Assembly: GCA_965199875.1 (NCBI GenBank)
Contig: OZ241346.1
Span: forward strand, 3,658,001-3,722,000
Length of the DNA stretch: 64,000 nucleotides
DNA from: VXYL01 sp965199875
Lineage (GTDB): Bacteria; Pseudomonadota; Gammaproteobacteria; Pseudomonadales; Azotimanducaceae
Direction of reading: 5' to 3'
Positions within the stretch are counted from its first letter, which is position 1. Every line of letters begins with the position of its first letter. A model generated the notes under the pieces. That model was not told the DNA's origin, ran no database searches, and worked only from the letters and a program-made list of their open reading frames with translations. A program made the position numbers and the translations under genes. This document shows positions 25,896-35,253 of the stretch, piece by piece.

Positions 25896-28051
25896 CTAGC
25901 CTTCGGTCGGGCCCAGGTGTCGGCGGAAGAAGCTCAGAATGCAGCGGTAGCGGTGGATGGTGACGCTACGCTCCTGCAGCGCGTGCTTGGCGCCGGGGTA
26001 GGTCATCAGCTCGAAGGGCCTGGCGGCATCCTGCAATGCCTTGACGAGTTTCAGCGTGTGCGTAAACAGCACGTTGTCGTCCGCCATGCCGTGCATCAGC
26101 AACAGCGGCGCGTCGATGTCGGCTGCCCGGGGCAGCGGGCTGCTCGCCTCGTAGCCGTGGGGATTGTCCTCGGGCGTGCCGAGATAGCGTTCCGTGTAGT
26201 GCGTGTCGTAGAGCGTCCAGTCGGTGACCGGCGCCACGGCGACCCCGGCGCGAAAGACATGGCTTGCCGCCAGGCACATCAGCACCATGTAGCCGCCGTA
26301 GGAGTGCCCGAAGATGCCGATGCGGTCCGCCGCCACCCACTCCTGCTGGCGCAGGAACTCGACGCCGGCCAGCTGATCCTCCACCTCCACGTGGCCAAGC
26401 CGCCCGTGGATGGCGTCCTCGAACGCCTTGTGGCGACCGCTGCCGCCGCGGTTGTCCAGCTCGAAGACGCCGAAGCCCGCCTGGGCGAAGAGCTGCAGCG
26501 TCAGCGGCGGCAACTCGTCCCGAACCCGCTGCACGCCGGGGCCGCCGTAGACGTTGACGATCACCGGATAGCGGCGGTTCGCCAGGCAGGGCGCAGGCTT
26601 GGTGAGGCGGCCGTAGAGCGTCTCCTCCGAGGGCCCTCTCACTTGCAGCAGCGAACACGCGCCGCGCGCATCGGCCACGGCTGGCTGCCGAGAGTCGAAC
26701 TGCACCGGCGCGAGCTGTCCCGCTTCGTTGCGGACGCAAAGCATCGATGGCTTCGCCAAACCGCCACTCTGCAACACCAGGCCGACGTTGGAAGCCCGGT
26801 GCATCGCCGCGTCCTGCACGTCCTCGTGGCGACACGAAGCCGTCCCTTCGTATTCGACTTGATACAGGTGCCGGGTGGTCGGATCGCCGCTCCAGCCAGT
26901 CACCCATGCGCAGCGCTTGTCGGCCTGAAGCACCCGGTGACGGCCAGCGGTTCGCCAGCCAGCCAGCGTTCTTCGCCGTCCGGACCTTGCAGCAGCAGTT
27001 GCGAGAAGCCGCTGCGCTCGGAGGTCCAAAGGAATCGCTGCCCGCGGCCATGGGGGTCGGCGAGGAAGGTCAGGTTGTCGTGCAGGTTCACCCACGTCTC
27101 GGAACGCTCTTCCAGCACCTCTTCCCATCGACCCCATCGACCGAACATGAAGCGTCGCAAGGTCAGCCGCCGTTGGTTGCGCGACTGCGCCTGCACGTAC
27201 AGCGCTCCGTCCGGCGCGAACTTCACCCGCGCCAGGTAGTCGTCGGCCTCCACGGCCCAGTCCAGCCACACCACCTCGCCGTTGGCCACGTTCACAAGCC
27301 CCAGGCGCACTTCGGCGTTGGCGCCGCCGGCGAAGGGATAGCGCTGCGGCACGACCCGGATGCCGTCCGCGTCCACTTCGTGCCGGTGCGTCTCGGCAAT
27401 CGGCGCTTCGTCCACCCGCGTGAAGGCGATGAAGCGATCGTTCGGCGACCACCAGTGGCCGTCGAAGCGGTGCATCTCCTCCTGGGCGATGAAGTCCGCC
27501 AGGCCGTTGCTGACGGTGCCGCCGTCGTCGCGCGTGAGGCGTCTTTCCTCTTCTTGGCCGTACTCGTGGCGGACAAGGTTCAAACAGTACAGGTCGCCGT
27601 CGCGCACGTAGCTGACGAAGTTGCCTTGGGCGGAATAGCGGATGCCGCTCTGCCGCGTGCCCGGCGGCGTGACTTGCCGCACCTCGCCCGCCGTGCCGTC
27701 CGCCACGGGCAGCAGCCAGCCGCCGCCCTGGGCCGGAAACAGGATTTCGTGCTTCCGAGGATGCCACTGGTAGGCGGAGATGCCCCGGGAGAACTGCCGG
27801 CGCCGCTCGCGCCCGTCCCGTTCCTCCCGCGACTCTTCAGCGTCTTCGCGTGCCGTGGCAGCGCCGGTGAGCAGCCGTCGGGCCTTGGCGCTGGCCATGT
27901 CCACGAGCCACAGCTCCAGCCGTTCGCGGTCGTCCTCGGCGGCGAGCAGGCAGCTGCCGTAGCGCCCGTCCGCCGATACCTTCAACTGCGTCGGCACGGC
28001 CGTTCCAGGAAGCGGCTTGCGCCCGAACAGACGCTCCGGCGTCAGCTTCAC
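25896..28051 (-). pseudogene. S9 prolyl oligopeptidase, DPP IV-like, broken by one frameshift
   Basis: Two minus-strand frames make one ~717-residue peptidase. Frame 1 (28051 to ~26935) is the N-terminal beta-propeller (starts MKLTPERLF, includes FSRGISAYQWHP). Frame 2 (~26933 to 25896) is the alpha/beta hydrolase with the nucleophile elbow GHSYGGYMV, the Asp in MHGMADDNV and the His in GAKHALQ. The join near 26934 needs one added base (ACC-GG?-GTG). DPP IV enzymes release N-terminal dipeptides after Pro/Ala. It follows pepQ by 3 bp, suggesting a proline-peptide operon. The catalytic residues remain intact, so an assembly error is plausible. Confidence 0.85.
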
Positions 28052-28054
28052 GGG

Positions 28055-29404
28055 CTATGCGGAATCTGCGCAATCGGCCAGATCGGCGAAGGCGGCGCGG
28101 GTGAGGTTCTGCGTGGTGTCGCCGACGGCCAAGTTGTCTTCGATGCGTACGCCGCCGCAGGGCAGAAACCGCTCCACCTTCGCCCAGTTGACGTCCTTGC
28201 CGGCATCCGAACGCTTGAGCGCGTCGAGCAGCAGCGGGATGAAGTAGAGCCCCGGTTCGACGGTGATCACGTGGCCGACCTCGATGCTTCGCGTATAGCG
28301 CAGCGTGGGAAAGCGCTCCGGCGGTTCCACGGTGTCGCCCTGCTCGTTGGCCAGCTGCCCGCCGACGTCGTGGGTTTGCAGGCCCAGCAGGTGGCCGAGC
28401 CCGTGCGGCACGAAGGCGTCGCTGATCTTCTGCTCGAAGGCGCTCTCGGCGCTGCATTCGACGAAGGCGAAGCGCGCCAGGAGGTCGGCCACCGCGTGGT
28501 GCATGGCTTCTTGCAGATGCACGTAGGACGTTCCCGGCCGTACCTGGGCCGCAAGCCCCTGCTGCTTTTCGTCGAGCGCCTGCACCAGCGCGTCGAACTC
28601 GTCGCCCGGCGAGGCGCTGTAGGTGCGGGTGATGTCCGAGTGGTAGCCGTGCGAACGGGCGCCGGCGTCGATCAGAAAGCTGCGCGTCGGCGCCGGCCGC
28701 GCCCGGTCGTAGTGCTGGTAGTGCAGCACGCCAGCGTGCTCGTTCAGCGCGACGATGTTCGGATACGGCAGCTTGCTCTCCTGCTGGGAACTGGCGGCCA
28801 GGTACGCCATGTGGATGTCGAACTCGCTGCCGCCGCCGTAGAACGCATCCCGGGCGGCAAGGTGGCCGCTCACTCCGGCGCGGGTGGCCTCGACGATGCG
28901 CGCCAGCTCGAAGGGCGTCTTCGCGGCCCGGGCGAAGGCCAGCTTGGCGACCACCGCCGGCGGATTGACGGCCTCCGGGGCCAGGTTCAAGTCCAGCGCC
29001 GCGGCGGGCCCGATCAGCGCGGCCTTGCCCGGTTTACCCAACGTCCGCGCCAAGGCGGTATGCAGCTCGTCCAGGGCGCCGTGCGGCTCGACCTCGAAAG
29101 CGTCTTCCGCCCAGTCCGGCAGCGTCGGCGGCAGGTGCCAGTAGTCCGCCAGCCGATGGAAGTAGAGCTTCGGCTTCTCGCCCGGGCGCAGCAGCAGCAC
29201 GCTGTGTTCGCACTCGTCGCTGGGGAACCAGCGCGCGAAGTGCGGATTGGGGTGGAACGGCGGCGCTTGATCGTCCTGGAAGTACATCTCGGCTTCGCCG
29301 GCCGGCAGCACCGCGGCGGCAAAGCCGTGTTCGGCGAGGATGCGCTCCCACTGCGCCGTCAGTTCCTGCAAGTGGCTGCTGAAGTTGGCTGCGTCGAAGG
29401 TCAT
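28055..29404 (-). CDS. pepQ: Xaa-Pro dipeptidase
   Basis: A 449-residue M24 metallopeptidase close in length to PepQ (443). The N-terminal domain is creatinase-like; the pita-bread C-terminal domain has the five metal ligands in FLIDAGARSHGYHSDITRTY (Asp, Asp), PHGLGHLLGLQTHDVGG (His), VITVEPGLYF (Glu) and GGVRIEDNLAV (Glu). It cleaves Xaa-Pro dipeptides and, in this family, some organophosphates. ATG 29404 gives the family start. It is upstream of the S9 peptidase gene in one operon. Confidence 0.95.
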   Translation of the reverse strand: MTFDAANFSSHLQELTAQWERILAEHGFAAAVLPAGEAEMYFQDDQAPPFHPNPHFARWFPSDECEHSVLLLRPGEKPKLYFHRLADYWHLPPTLPDWAEDAFEVEPHGALDELHTALARTLGKPGKAALIGPAAALDLNLAPEAVNPPAVVAKLAFARAAKTPFELARIVEATRAGVSGHLAARDAFYGGGSEFDIHMAYLAASSQQESKLPYPNIVALNEHAGVLHYQHYDRARPAPTRSFLIDAGARSHGYHSDITRTYSASPGDEFDALVQALDEKQQGLAAQVRPGTSYVHLQEAMHHAVADLLARFAFVECSAESAFEQKISDAFVPHGLGHLLGLQTHDVGGQLANEQGDTVEPPERFPTLRYTRSIEVGHVITVEPGLYFIPLLLDALKRSDAGKDVNWAKVERFLPCGGVRIEDNLAVGDTTQNLTRAAFADLADCADSA

Positions 29405-29555
29405 TGGAAATCCCCCTTGCTTGCGCACCCTGCCACGCCAGCCGAGCTGGCTTTGCCGGGCGCTGCACGGCGGTGCGCCGAGGTGGTTCTATCGCCGGGG
29501 TTTAGGATATACACTGCGCGTTCGACATGCACATTCGGGAAGGGGAGTAGCACCT

Positions 29556-30434
29556 ATGGGAGATTACGCCTACGTTGCGCCGACGAACACCGCCGAGGCG
29601 CTCGCCGTGCTGGGCGATGCGGCGAGGGCTGGCACGCGCACGCAGATGCTGGCTGGCGGCACCGACGTCCTGGTGCAGATGCGCTCCATCGACAAAGGGC
29701 CGCGCACGTTCGTGGACGTCAAGCACGTCGCCGAGGCGAACGAACTGCGCATTGGCGACGACGAAGTGTTCATCGGCGCCGCCATCGCCTCCGCCGTGTT
29801 GAACGAGAACGAGCAGCTGAAGAGCATCCTGCCCGGCCTCGTCGAATCCGCCGACCTCATCGGTTCCACGCAGATTCAGGGCCGCGCCACCATCGGCGGC
29901 AACCTGTGCAACTCTTCCCCGGCCGGCGACACCATTCCGGCGCTGATCGCCTGCGGCGCGATATGCCTCGTGGCTTCGCCGGGCGGCAACAAGGAAGTGC
30001 CCACCGAGAGCTTCGTCACTGGCGTCGGCACCAACGTCCTGCAACCCACCGAGTTCCTCGTCGGCTTCAAGATTCCCCGCCCCAAGGGCAGGACGGCAGA
30101 CGCCTATCTGCGCTTCATCCCGCGCACGGAAATGGACATCGCGGTCTGCGGCGCCGGCGTGGCCCTCACCTTGGACGCCAGCGGCACCTGCAGCGCCGCC
30201 AAGGTGGCCATCGGCGCGGTGGCCATCACCGCCTTGCCGGTGCCGGACGCCGCGGCGGCGTTGATCGGCACCCGGGTGGACGACGACGCCTTGGCGGCCG
30301 CGGCCGCGGCTTCAAGCGCCTTGGCGAAACCCATCACCGACAAGCGCGGCACCGTCGAGTACCGCAAGAAGGTCGTCGGCGTGCTCACCAAGCGCGCCGG
30401 CACCATCGCCCGCGACCGCGCTGCGGCGCTTTGA
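29556..30434 (+). CDS. CoxM-type FAD-binding subunit of a xanthine dehydrogenase-family oxidoreductase
   Basis: A 292-residue FAD subunit with the family motifs MLAGGTDVLVQMR (about residue 34) and ATIGGNLCNSSPAGDTIPAL (about residue 110), and the C-terminal CO-dehydrogenase flavoprotein domain. It passes electrons from the 2Fe-2S subunit to an acceptor. ATG 29556 is preceded by AAGGGGAG. The 2Fe-2S subunit follows after 39 bp; the molybdenum-cofactor subunit expected next is missing. Confidence 0.92.
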   Translation: MGDYAYVAPTNTAEALAVLGDAARAGTRTQMLAGGTDVLVQMRSIDKGPRTFVDVKHVAEANELRIGDDEVFIGAAIASAVLNENEQLKSILPGLVESADLIGSTQIQGRATIGGNLCNSSPAGDTIPALIACGAICLVASPGGNKEVPTESFVTGVGTNVLQPTEFLVGFKIPRPKGRTADAYLRFIPRTEMDIAVCGAGVALTLDASGTCSAAKVAIGAVAITALPVPDAAAALIGTRVDDDALAAAAAASSALAKPITDKRGTVEYRKKVVGVLTKRAGTIARDRAAAL

Positions 30435-30473
30435 TCCGCTTAGGCGGCATGAACTACTAGGGAGACCGCGAAC

Positions 30474-30953
30474 ATGAGCAAGACCCACGTGTCTACGACC
30501 ATCAACGGGGATGGAGTGGAGTTTCTGTGCGAGCCGCACCAGTCGCTGCTGGACGTGCTGCGCGAGAATCTCGGCCTGACGGGCACCAAGGAAGGCTGCG
30601 CCACCGGCGACTGCGGCGCCTGCTCGGTGTTGCTGGACGGCCGGCTGGTGTGCTCCTGCCTGATGCTGGCGGTGGAAGCGGAAGGCGCCGAACTGACCAC
30701 CATCGAAGGCATCGCCGACGGCGACGGCCTGCACGTGATCCAGCAGAAGTACCTGGAACACGCCGCCCTGCAATGCGGCATCTGCACGCCGGGCTTCATC
30801 GTCGCCACCAAGGCGCTGCTCGACAAGAACCCCAACCCCGACGAAACCACCATCCGCTACTGGCTGGCCGGCAACCTGTGCCGCTGCACCGGCTACGACA
30901 AGATCGTCCGCGCCGTGCAGGCGTCGGCGGAAGAGCTCGCCTACGAGGCTTGA
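30474..30953 (+). CDS. CoxS-type 2Fe-2S subunit of a xanthine dehydrogenase-family oxidoreductase
   Basis: A 159-residue protein with both iron-sulfur sites: plant-type GCATGDCGACSVLLDG plus CSC, and the helical cluster LQCGICTPGF...NLCRCTGY. It relays electrons from a molybdenum centre to the FAD subunit encoded just upstream. The next gene, argG, is on the opposite strand, so no large CoxL-type subunit is co-transcribed here. Confidence 0.95.
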   Translation: MSKTHVSTTINGDGVEFLCEPHQSLLDVLRENLGLTGTKEGCATGDCGACSVLLDGRLVCSCLMLAVEAEGAELTTIEGIADGDGLHVIQQKYLEHAALQCGICTPGFIVATKALLDKNPNPDETTIRYWLAGNLCRCTGYDKIVRAVQASAEELAYEA

Positions 30954-31108
30954 CGGCGTTCAACAGACCTCGCGCCCAGAAATACGCACGGCGATCGAGA
31001 GCATAACGGAGGCCTACTACCATTCTTCGACCGGCAGTTCTCGCGCATCTCGCGACAGCTTGAGGATCAGCCAGCCGCCAAGTAGCCGCCAGTGGGCGCA
31101 GGCTGTCG

Positions 31109-32323
31109 CTAGTAGCTCCGTCCCTTGCGCGCGCCAAGGCGCAGGCGCAGGGCGTTCAGGCGGATGAAGCCGGTGGCGTCGGCCTGGTCGTAGGCGCCGT
31201 CGTCGTCCTCGAAGGTGACCACGCTTTCGTCGTAGAGGCTGTCGGTGGCGGAACTTCGCCCGACCACGCTGGCGCTGCCCTTGTACAGGCTCAGGCGGAC
31301 GCTGCCGTTGACCGGCTGCTGGGTTTCCGTGAAGAGCGCTTGCAGGGCGTGGCGTTCGGGCGCCCACCAGTAGCCGTTGTAGATGAGGGCGGCGTAGCGC
31401 GGCATCAGTTCGTCCTTCAGATGCATCACCTCGCGGTCCAGCGTGATGGACTCCATGGCGCGATGCGCCTTCAGCAGGATGGTGCCGCCGGGGGTCTCGT
31501 AGCAGCCCCGGGACTTCATGCCGACGTAGCGGTTTTCCACGATGTCGAGGCGGCCGATGCCGTGGCGTCCGCCGATCTCGTTCAAGCGGCGCAGAGCTTG
31601 GGCAGGGGTCGTCCGCTCGCCGTTCACGGCGACGACGTTGCCAGCGACGTAGTCGAGGTCCAGCTGTTCGGCTTCGTCGGGGGCGTCCTGGGGCGCGGTG
31701 GTCCAGCGCCAGATCTTCTCTTCCGGCGGCTGTGCCGGATCCTCCAGGTCGCCGCCTTCGTAGGAGATGTGCAGCAGATTGGCGTCCATGGAGTAGGGGG
31801 ACTCGAAGCCCTCTCGTTGGAACTCGACGGGAATCTGATGCCGTTGGGCGAAGGCCATGCAGGCTTCGCGGGAGTGCAGCTGCCACTTGGGATCGCGCCA
31901 CGGCGCGATCACCTGAATGTCCGGGTTGCGGGCGTAGGCGGAGAGTTCGAAGCGGACCTGGTCGTTGCCCTTGCCCGTCGCGCCGTGGGCAATCGCCTGC
32001 GCTCCGGTTTCGGCGGCAACCTCGACCAAGCGCTTGGCGATCAGCGGTCGGGCGATGCTGGTGCCGAGCAGATATTCGCCTTCGTAGACCGCGTTGGCGT
32101 GGAACATCGGGAAGACGAAGTCGCCAACGAACTCTTCGGTCAGGTCCTCGATGTAGATTTCGCGCACGCCGAGCGCCTGGGCCTTCGCCCGCGCCGGTTC
32201 AACCTCCTTGCCTTGGCCGATGTCGGCGGTGAAGGTGACGACCTCGGCGTCGTAGGTTTCCTGTAGCCACTTGCACATCACCGAGGTGTCGAGGCCACCG
32301 GAGTAGGCGAGGGCGATCTTCAT
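31109..32323 (-). CDS. argG: Argininosuccinate synthase
   Basis: A 404-residue enzyme joining citrulline and aspartate with ATP. The PP-loop AYSGGLDTS is at residues 5-13, with the family signatures AHGATGKGNDQVRFE and EGGDLEDP and the VGMKSRGCYETPGG segment. ATG 32323 gives MKIALAYS. It is a single gene, divergent from rnt. Nothing odd in length or motifs. Confidence 0.97.
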   Translation of the reverse strand: MKIALAYSGGLDTSVMCKWLQETYDAEVVTFTADIGQGKEVEPARAKAQALGVREIYIEDLTEEFVGDFVFPMFHANAVYEGEYLLGTSIARPLIAKRLVEVAAETGAQAIAHGATGKGNDQVRFELSAYARNPDIQVIAPWRDPKWQLHSREACMAFAQRHQIPVEFQREGFESPYSMDANLLHISYEGGDLEDPAQPPEEKIWRWTTAPQDAPDEAEQLDLDYVAGNVVAVNGERTTPAQALRRLNEIGGRHGIGRLDIVENRYVGMKSRGCYETPGGTILLKAHRAMESITLDREVMHLKDELMPRYAALIYNGYWWAPERHALQALFTETQQPVNGSVRLSLYKGSASVVGRSSATDSLYDESVVTFEDDDGAYDQADATGFIRLNALRLRLGARKGRSY

Positions 32324-32433
32324 GGGCCTGGTTGCTCGGCGGGCATGCGGGCTTTCGCCGGAGCGCCGGAAACGCAGCACGCAGTGCGCTTGGCAAGTCC
32401 ACCCGACGCTGGCAACGCTGTTAGGCTTGGCGG

Positions 32434-33024
32434 ATGGACATGAAGGCGCGCTTTCGCGGCTACCTGCCCGTGGTGGTGGACTTGGAAACGGGCGGCTTCG
32501 AAAGCGGCACGCACGCCTTGCTGGAGATCGCCGCGCTGACGCTTCGCTTCGACGGCGAGCGGCTGGTCATCGACGCCCGCCACCGCTGGGAAGTGGCGCC
32601 GCATCCGCAGACGGAAGTCGACCCGGCGTCGCTGCGCGTCACCGGCATCGACCTGGACGATCCGGCGCGCCCGGCGGTCGCCGAGGAGAGCGCCATTCGC
32701 GCACTGTTCAAGATGGTGCGCGCCGAGCTCAAGCGGCAGCACTGCCAGCGCGCCATCGTCACCGCGCACAATGCCCACTTCGACCACGCCTTCATCCATG
32801 CCGCGGCTTTGCGCAACGGCGTCAAGCGCAGTCCGTTCCATCCGTTCTCGGTGATGGACACCGTAGGCCTCGCCGCGGTGTCCTACGGCCATACGGTGCT
32901 GCGCGAAGCCTGCGTGCGGGCTGGCATCCCCTACGCCAAGGAGCGAGCGCACTCCGCCGCCTACGATGCGGAAGTGACGGCCAAGCTGTTCTGCGCCGTC
33001 GTCAACGCCGGGGCCGAGCGGTGA
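32434..33024 (+). CDS. rnt: Ribonuclease T
   Basis: A 196-residue DEDDh exonuclease. The acidic residues are in VVDLETGGF (Asp, Glu), AHNAHFDHAF (Asp) and AHSAAYDAEVT (His, Asp). RNase T trims the CCA-end region of tRNA and 5S/23S rRNA 3' ends and occurs almost only in Gammaproteobacteria. It converges on grxD across a 20-bp gap, an arrangement common in that class. Confidence 0.94.
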   Translation: MDMKARFRGYLPVVVDLETGGFESGTHALLEIAALTLRFDGERLVIDARHRWEVAPHPQTEVDPASLRVTGIDLDDPARPAVAEESAIRALFKMVRAELKRQHCQRAIVTAHNAHFDHAFIHAAALRNGVKRSPFHPFSVMDTVGLAAVSYGHTVLREACVRAGIPYAKERAHSAAYDAEVTAKLFCAVVNAGAER

Positions 33025-33044
33025 CCTGCCGGAACGCCGGGCGC

Positions 33045-33392
33045 CTAGCCGGCGTTGTCGTCGTCCTTGGCGTTGCCGGCGGCTTGTTGGATCAGCGGCG
33101 CCAGTTCGCCGCTCTGGTACATCTCGGTGATGATGTCGCAGCCGCCCAGGAGTTCGCCATCGACGTACAGCTGGGGGAAGGTCGGCCAGTTGGCGTAGCT
33201 CGGCAGCGTGGCGCGGATGTCCGGGTTGGAAAGCACGTCCACGTACGCGAAGCGTTCGCCGCAGGCCATCAGGCACTGCACCGTCTGCGCGGAAAAGCCG
33301 CATTGCGGCGCTTGGGGGGACCCTTTCATGTACAGGATGATCGGGTTGCTGGCAATCTGCTCTTGGATGGTGTCGAGAACCGCATCGCTCAT
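33045..33392 (-). CDS. grxD: Monothiol glutaredoxin, Grx4 type
   Basis: A 115-residue CGFS glutaredoxin: ILYMKGSPQAPQCGFSAQTVQ has the active-site Cys, WPTFPQLYVDGELLGGCDI binds glutathione. Such proteins carry and transfer 2Fe-2S clusters. The C-terminal tail is short and acidic (KDDDNAG). ATG 33392 lies 11 bp from the divergent patB-like start, leaving no room for separate promoters unless the latter starts further in. Confidence 0.96.
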   Translation of the reverse strand: MSDAVLDTIQEQIASNPIILYMKGSPQAPQCGFSAQTVQCLMACGERFAYVDVLSNPDIRATLPSYANWPTFPQLYVDGELLGGCDIITEMYQSGELAPLIQQAAGNAKDDDNAG

Positions 33393-33403
33393 GGCTGCCT
33401 CCG

Positions 33404-34618
33404 ATGACTAATGACGACCGCGCAAGTGTAGCAGCGTGCGCGGCGGGTTTGGCGGACGATTCCGCCTTCGCGCCGGACTTCGACGCGCTCGTCGACCGCA
33501 GCGGCACGTCCAGCGCCAAGTGGGAGAAGTACGCCGGCCGCGACGTGCTGCCGTTCTGGGTGGCCGACATGGATCTGCCGACCCCGCCCTTCGTCGTCGA
33601 TGCGCTGCGCGAACGCTTGCGGCATCCGGTCTTCGGCTATACCGAGACGCCGATCGCTGCCGTGGAAGCCTTCCTCGGCTGGCTGGCGCGGCGCTATGGC
33701 TGGCAGGCCAGCCCGGAGTGGCTGGTGTGGATTTCCGGCGTGGTGCCGGGGTTCACGCTGGCCGCGCAGATGCTCGCCGACCAGGGCGACGAGCTGGTCA
33801 TTCCAACGCCGGTCTATCCGCCGTTCCTGAAAGTGCCGCCGCGCTGCCGGCTCAAGGGTTCCTTGTCGCCGCTGGTTCGTTCCGGCAGCAGGCGCTGGGA
33901 GATGGACTTCGACGACCTCGCCCGGCGCTTGGGCAGGCGTTGCGCGGCGCTCATGTTCTGCAATCCGCACAATCCCACCGGCCGGGTCTACGACGAGGAC
34001 GAGCTGCGGCGGCTGGCCGAGCTGGTGGTCGGCAACGACGTGGTGATCGTCAGCGACGAAATCCACTGTCCGCTGATTTTGGCGACGGAGAAGCGCCACC
34101 GGCCCATCGCTGCCCTGGACGACGAGGTGGCGCAGCGTTCGATCACCTTGTTCGCGCCCACCAAGGCGTACAACTTTCCCGGACTCGGCGGCGCCGTGGC
34201 GGTGATACCCGACGCCGGGCTGCGCGAACGATTCGATCAAACCGTCCAGGGGCTGGCGCACGGCGTCTCGCCGCTGGCCTACGCGGCGCTCGCCGCCGCC
34301 TTTGCCGACCAAAGCGGCTGGCTGGATGCTCTGAACGCCTATCTCGCCGCCAACGGCGCTCGCTTGCAGCGCGCGGTCGCCGAGCTTCCGGGCATCTCGA
34401 CCACCCGTGTCGAAGGCACCTACCTCGCCTGGCTGGACGTGCGCGAACTCGGAGTGCCGAACCCGGCGGACGGTTTCGAGGCGTTCGGCCTGGGTCTCTC
34501 GGACGGCGCGGAGTTCGGCGCACCGGGATTCGCGCGCTTCAACTTCGGCTGCCCACGGGCGATGCTGGAACGGGGCATCGAGCGGCTGGCACGGGCTGTC
34601 GCGTCGTTCGACGGCTAG
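33404..34618 (+). CDS. patB: PatB/MalY-type cystathionine beta-lyase (PLP aminotransferase fold I)
   Basis: A 404-residue PLP enzyme with the PatB/MalY opening FDALVDRSGTSSAKWEKY and VLPFWVADMDLPTPP, the Asn in FCNPHNPTGRVY, the Asp in VSDEIHCPL and the Schiff-base Lys in FAPTKAYNFPGL. It cleaves C-S bonds in cystathionine or related thioethers. The family normally begins ~25 residues after this ATG, so a GTG/TTG start near 33450 is possible, which would also leave space for a promoter. Confidence 0.9.
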   Translation: MTNDDRASVAACAAGLADDSAFAPDFDALVDRSGTSSAKWEKYAGRDVLPFWVADMDLPTPPFVVDALRERLRHPVFGYTETPIAAVEAFLGWLARRYGWQASPEWLVWISGVVPGFTLAAQMLADQGDELVIPTPVYPPFLKVPPRCRLKGSLSPLVRSGSRRWEMDFDDLARRLGRRCAALMFCNPHNPTGRVYDEDELRRLAELVVGNDVVIVSDEIHCPLILATEKRHRPIAALDDEVAQRSITLFAPTKAYNFPGLGGAVAVIPDAGLRERFDQTVQGLAHGVSPLAYAALAAAFADQSGWLDALNAYLAANGARLQRAVAELPGISTTRVEGTYLAWLDVRELGVPNPADGFEAFGLGLSDGAEFGAPGFARFNFGCPRAMLERGIERLARAVASFDG

Positions 34619-34731
34619 CACTCGACTCACTTGTGAGGGTCCTCGCCTGTCAAGCAGGCTGGCGTTCAGCTTGCGTTCACTTTCGGCGGCGGACAATGCC
34701 CGCCAAGACGAACCGAGTTGGAGGACGCATC

Positions 34732-35253
34732 ATGGCAAAGCGCATCGGCACCGCGGCAAGGTACGCGATGGCGGCACTGGCCGTTTCGACCGTCGGCGCC
34801 TTCGCCGACGTGAACTACGACGAAGCCGAGGTGGTGGATGTCGAACCGATCGTCGAGCAGGTGGAGATCGTCGAACCGCAGGAACGCTGCTGGTTCGAGA
34901 CCGTGCAACGGCGGCAGCGCGGCGAACGCAGCATCACGGCGCCGCTGCTCGGCGCGATCATCGGCGGCGCGGTAGGCAACGCCGTTGGCCACAAGAAGCG
35001 CAACAAGCAGGTCGGCGCGGTGGTCGGCGCGGTGCTTGGCGGCAGCCTGGCCCGGGACTTGAGCCGAGACGCCCATGCGCCGGTTCGCCGCGTTCGCCGG
35101 GAAGTGTGCGACGTGGTGGAGCAGCGCAAGACCCAGGAGCGGGTAACGGGCTACATGGTGACCTACCGCTACCAGGGCGAAACCCATCGGGCGCGCATGG
35201 AGCAGCGCCCCGGCGAGTGCATCCGTGTACGCGTAAAGGTCGCGCCCGCCTAG
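34732..35253 (+). CDS. Glycine-zipper 2TM envelope protein
   Basis: A 173-residue secreted protein. Residues 1-25 are a signal peptide (RYAMAALAVSTVGAFA). The centre has the glycine-zipper membrane hairpin GAIIGGAVGNAVGH and VGAVVGAVLGGSLA (about residues 68-106). The C-terminal part has paired cysteines and a beta domain (GYMVTYRYQGETHRARM) seen in SlyB/RcnB-like envelope proteins. ATG 34732 follows GGAGGA. The stop overlaps the end of the convergent luciferase-like gene. Confidence 0.85.
   Translation: MAKRIGTAARYAMAALAVSTVGAFADVNYDEAEVVDVEPIVEQVEIVEPQERCWFETVQRRQRGERSITAPLLGAIIGGAVGNAVGHKKRNKQVGAVVGAVLGGSLARDLSRDAHAPVRRVRREVCDVVEQRKTQERVTGYMVTYRYQGETHRARMEQRPGECIRVRVKVAPA

Noticed and set aside
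26747..30460. A 1237-codon plus-strand open frame.
   Set aside because: It runs antisense through the S9 peptidase and pepQ, then out of frame through coxM; low complexity, no domains.
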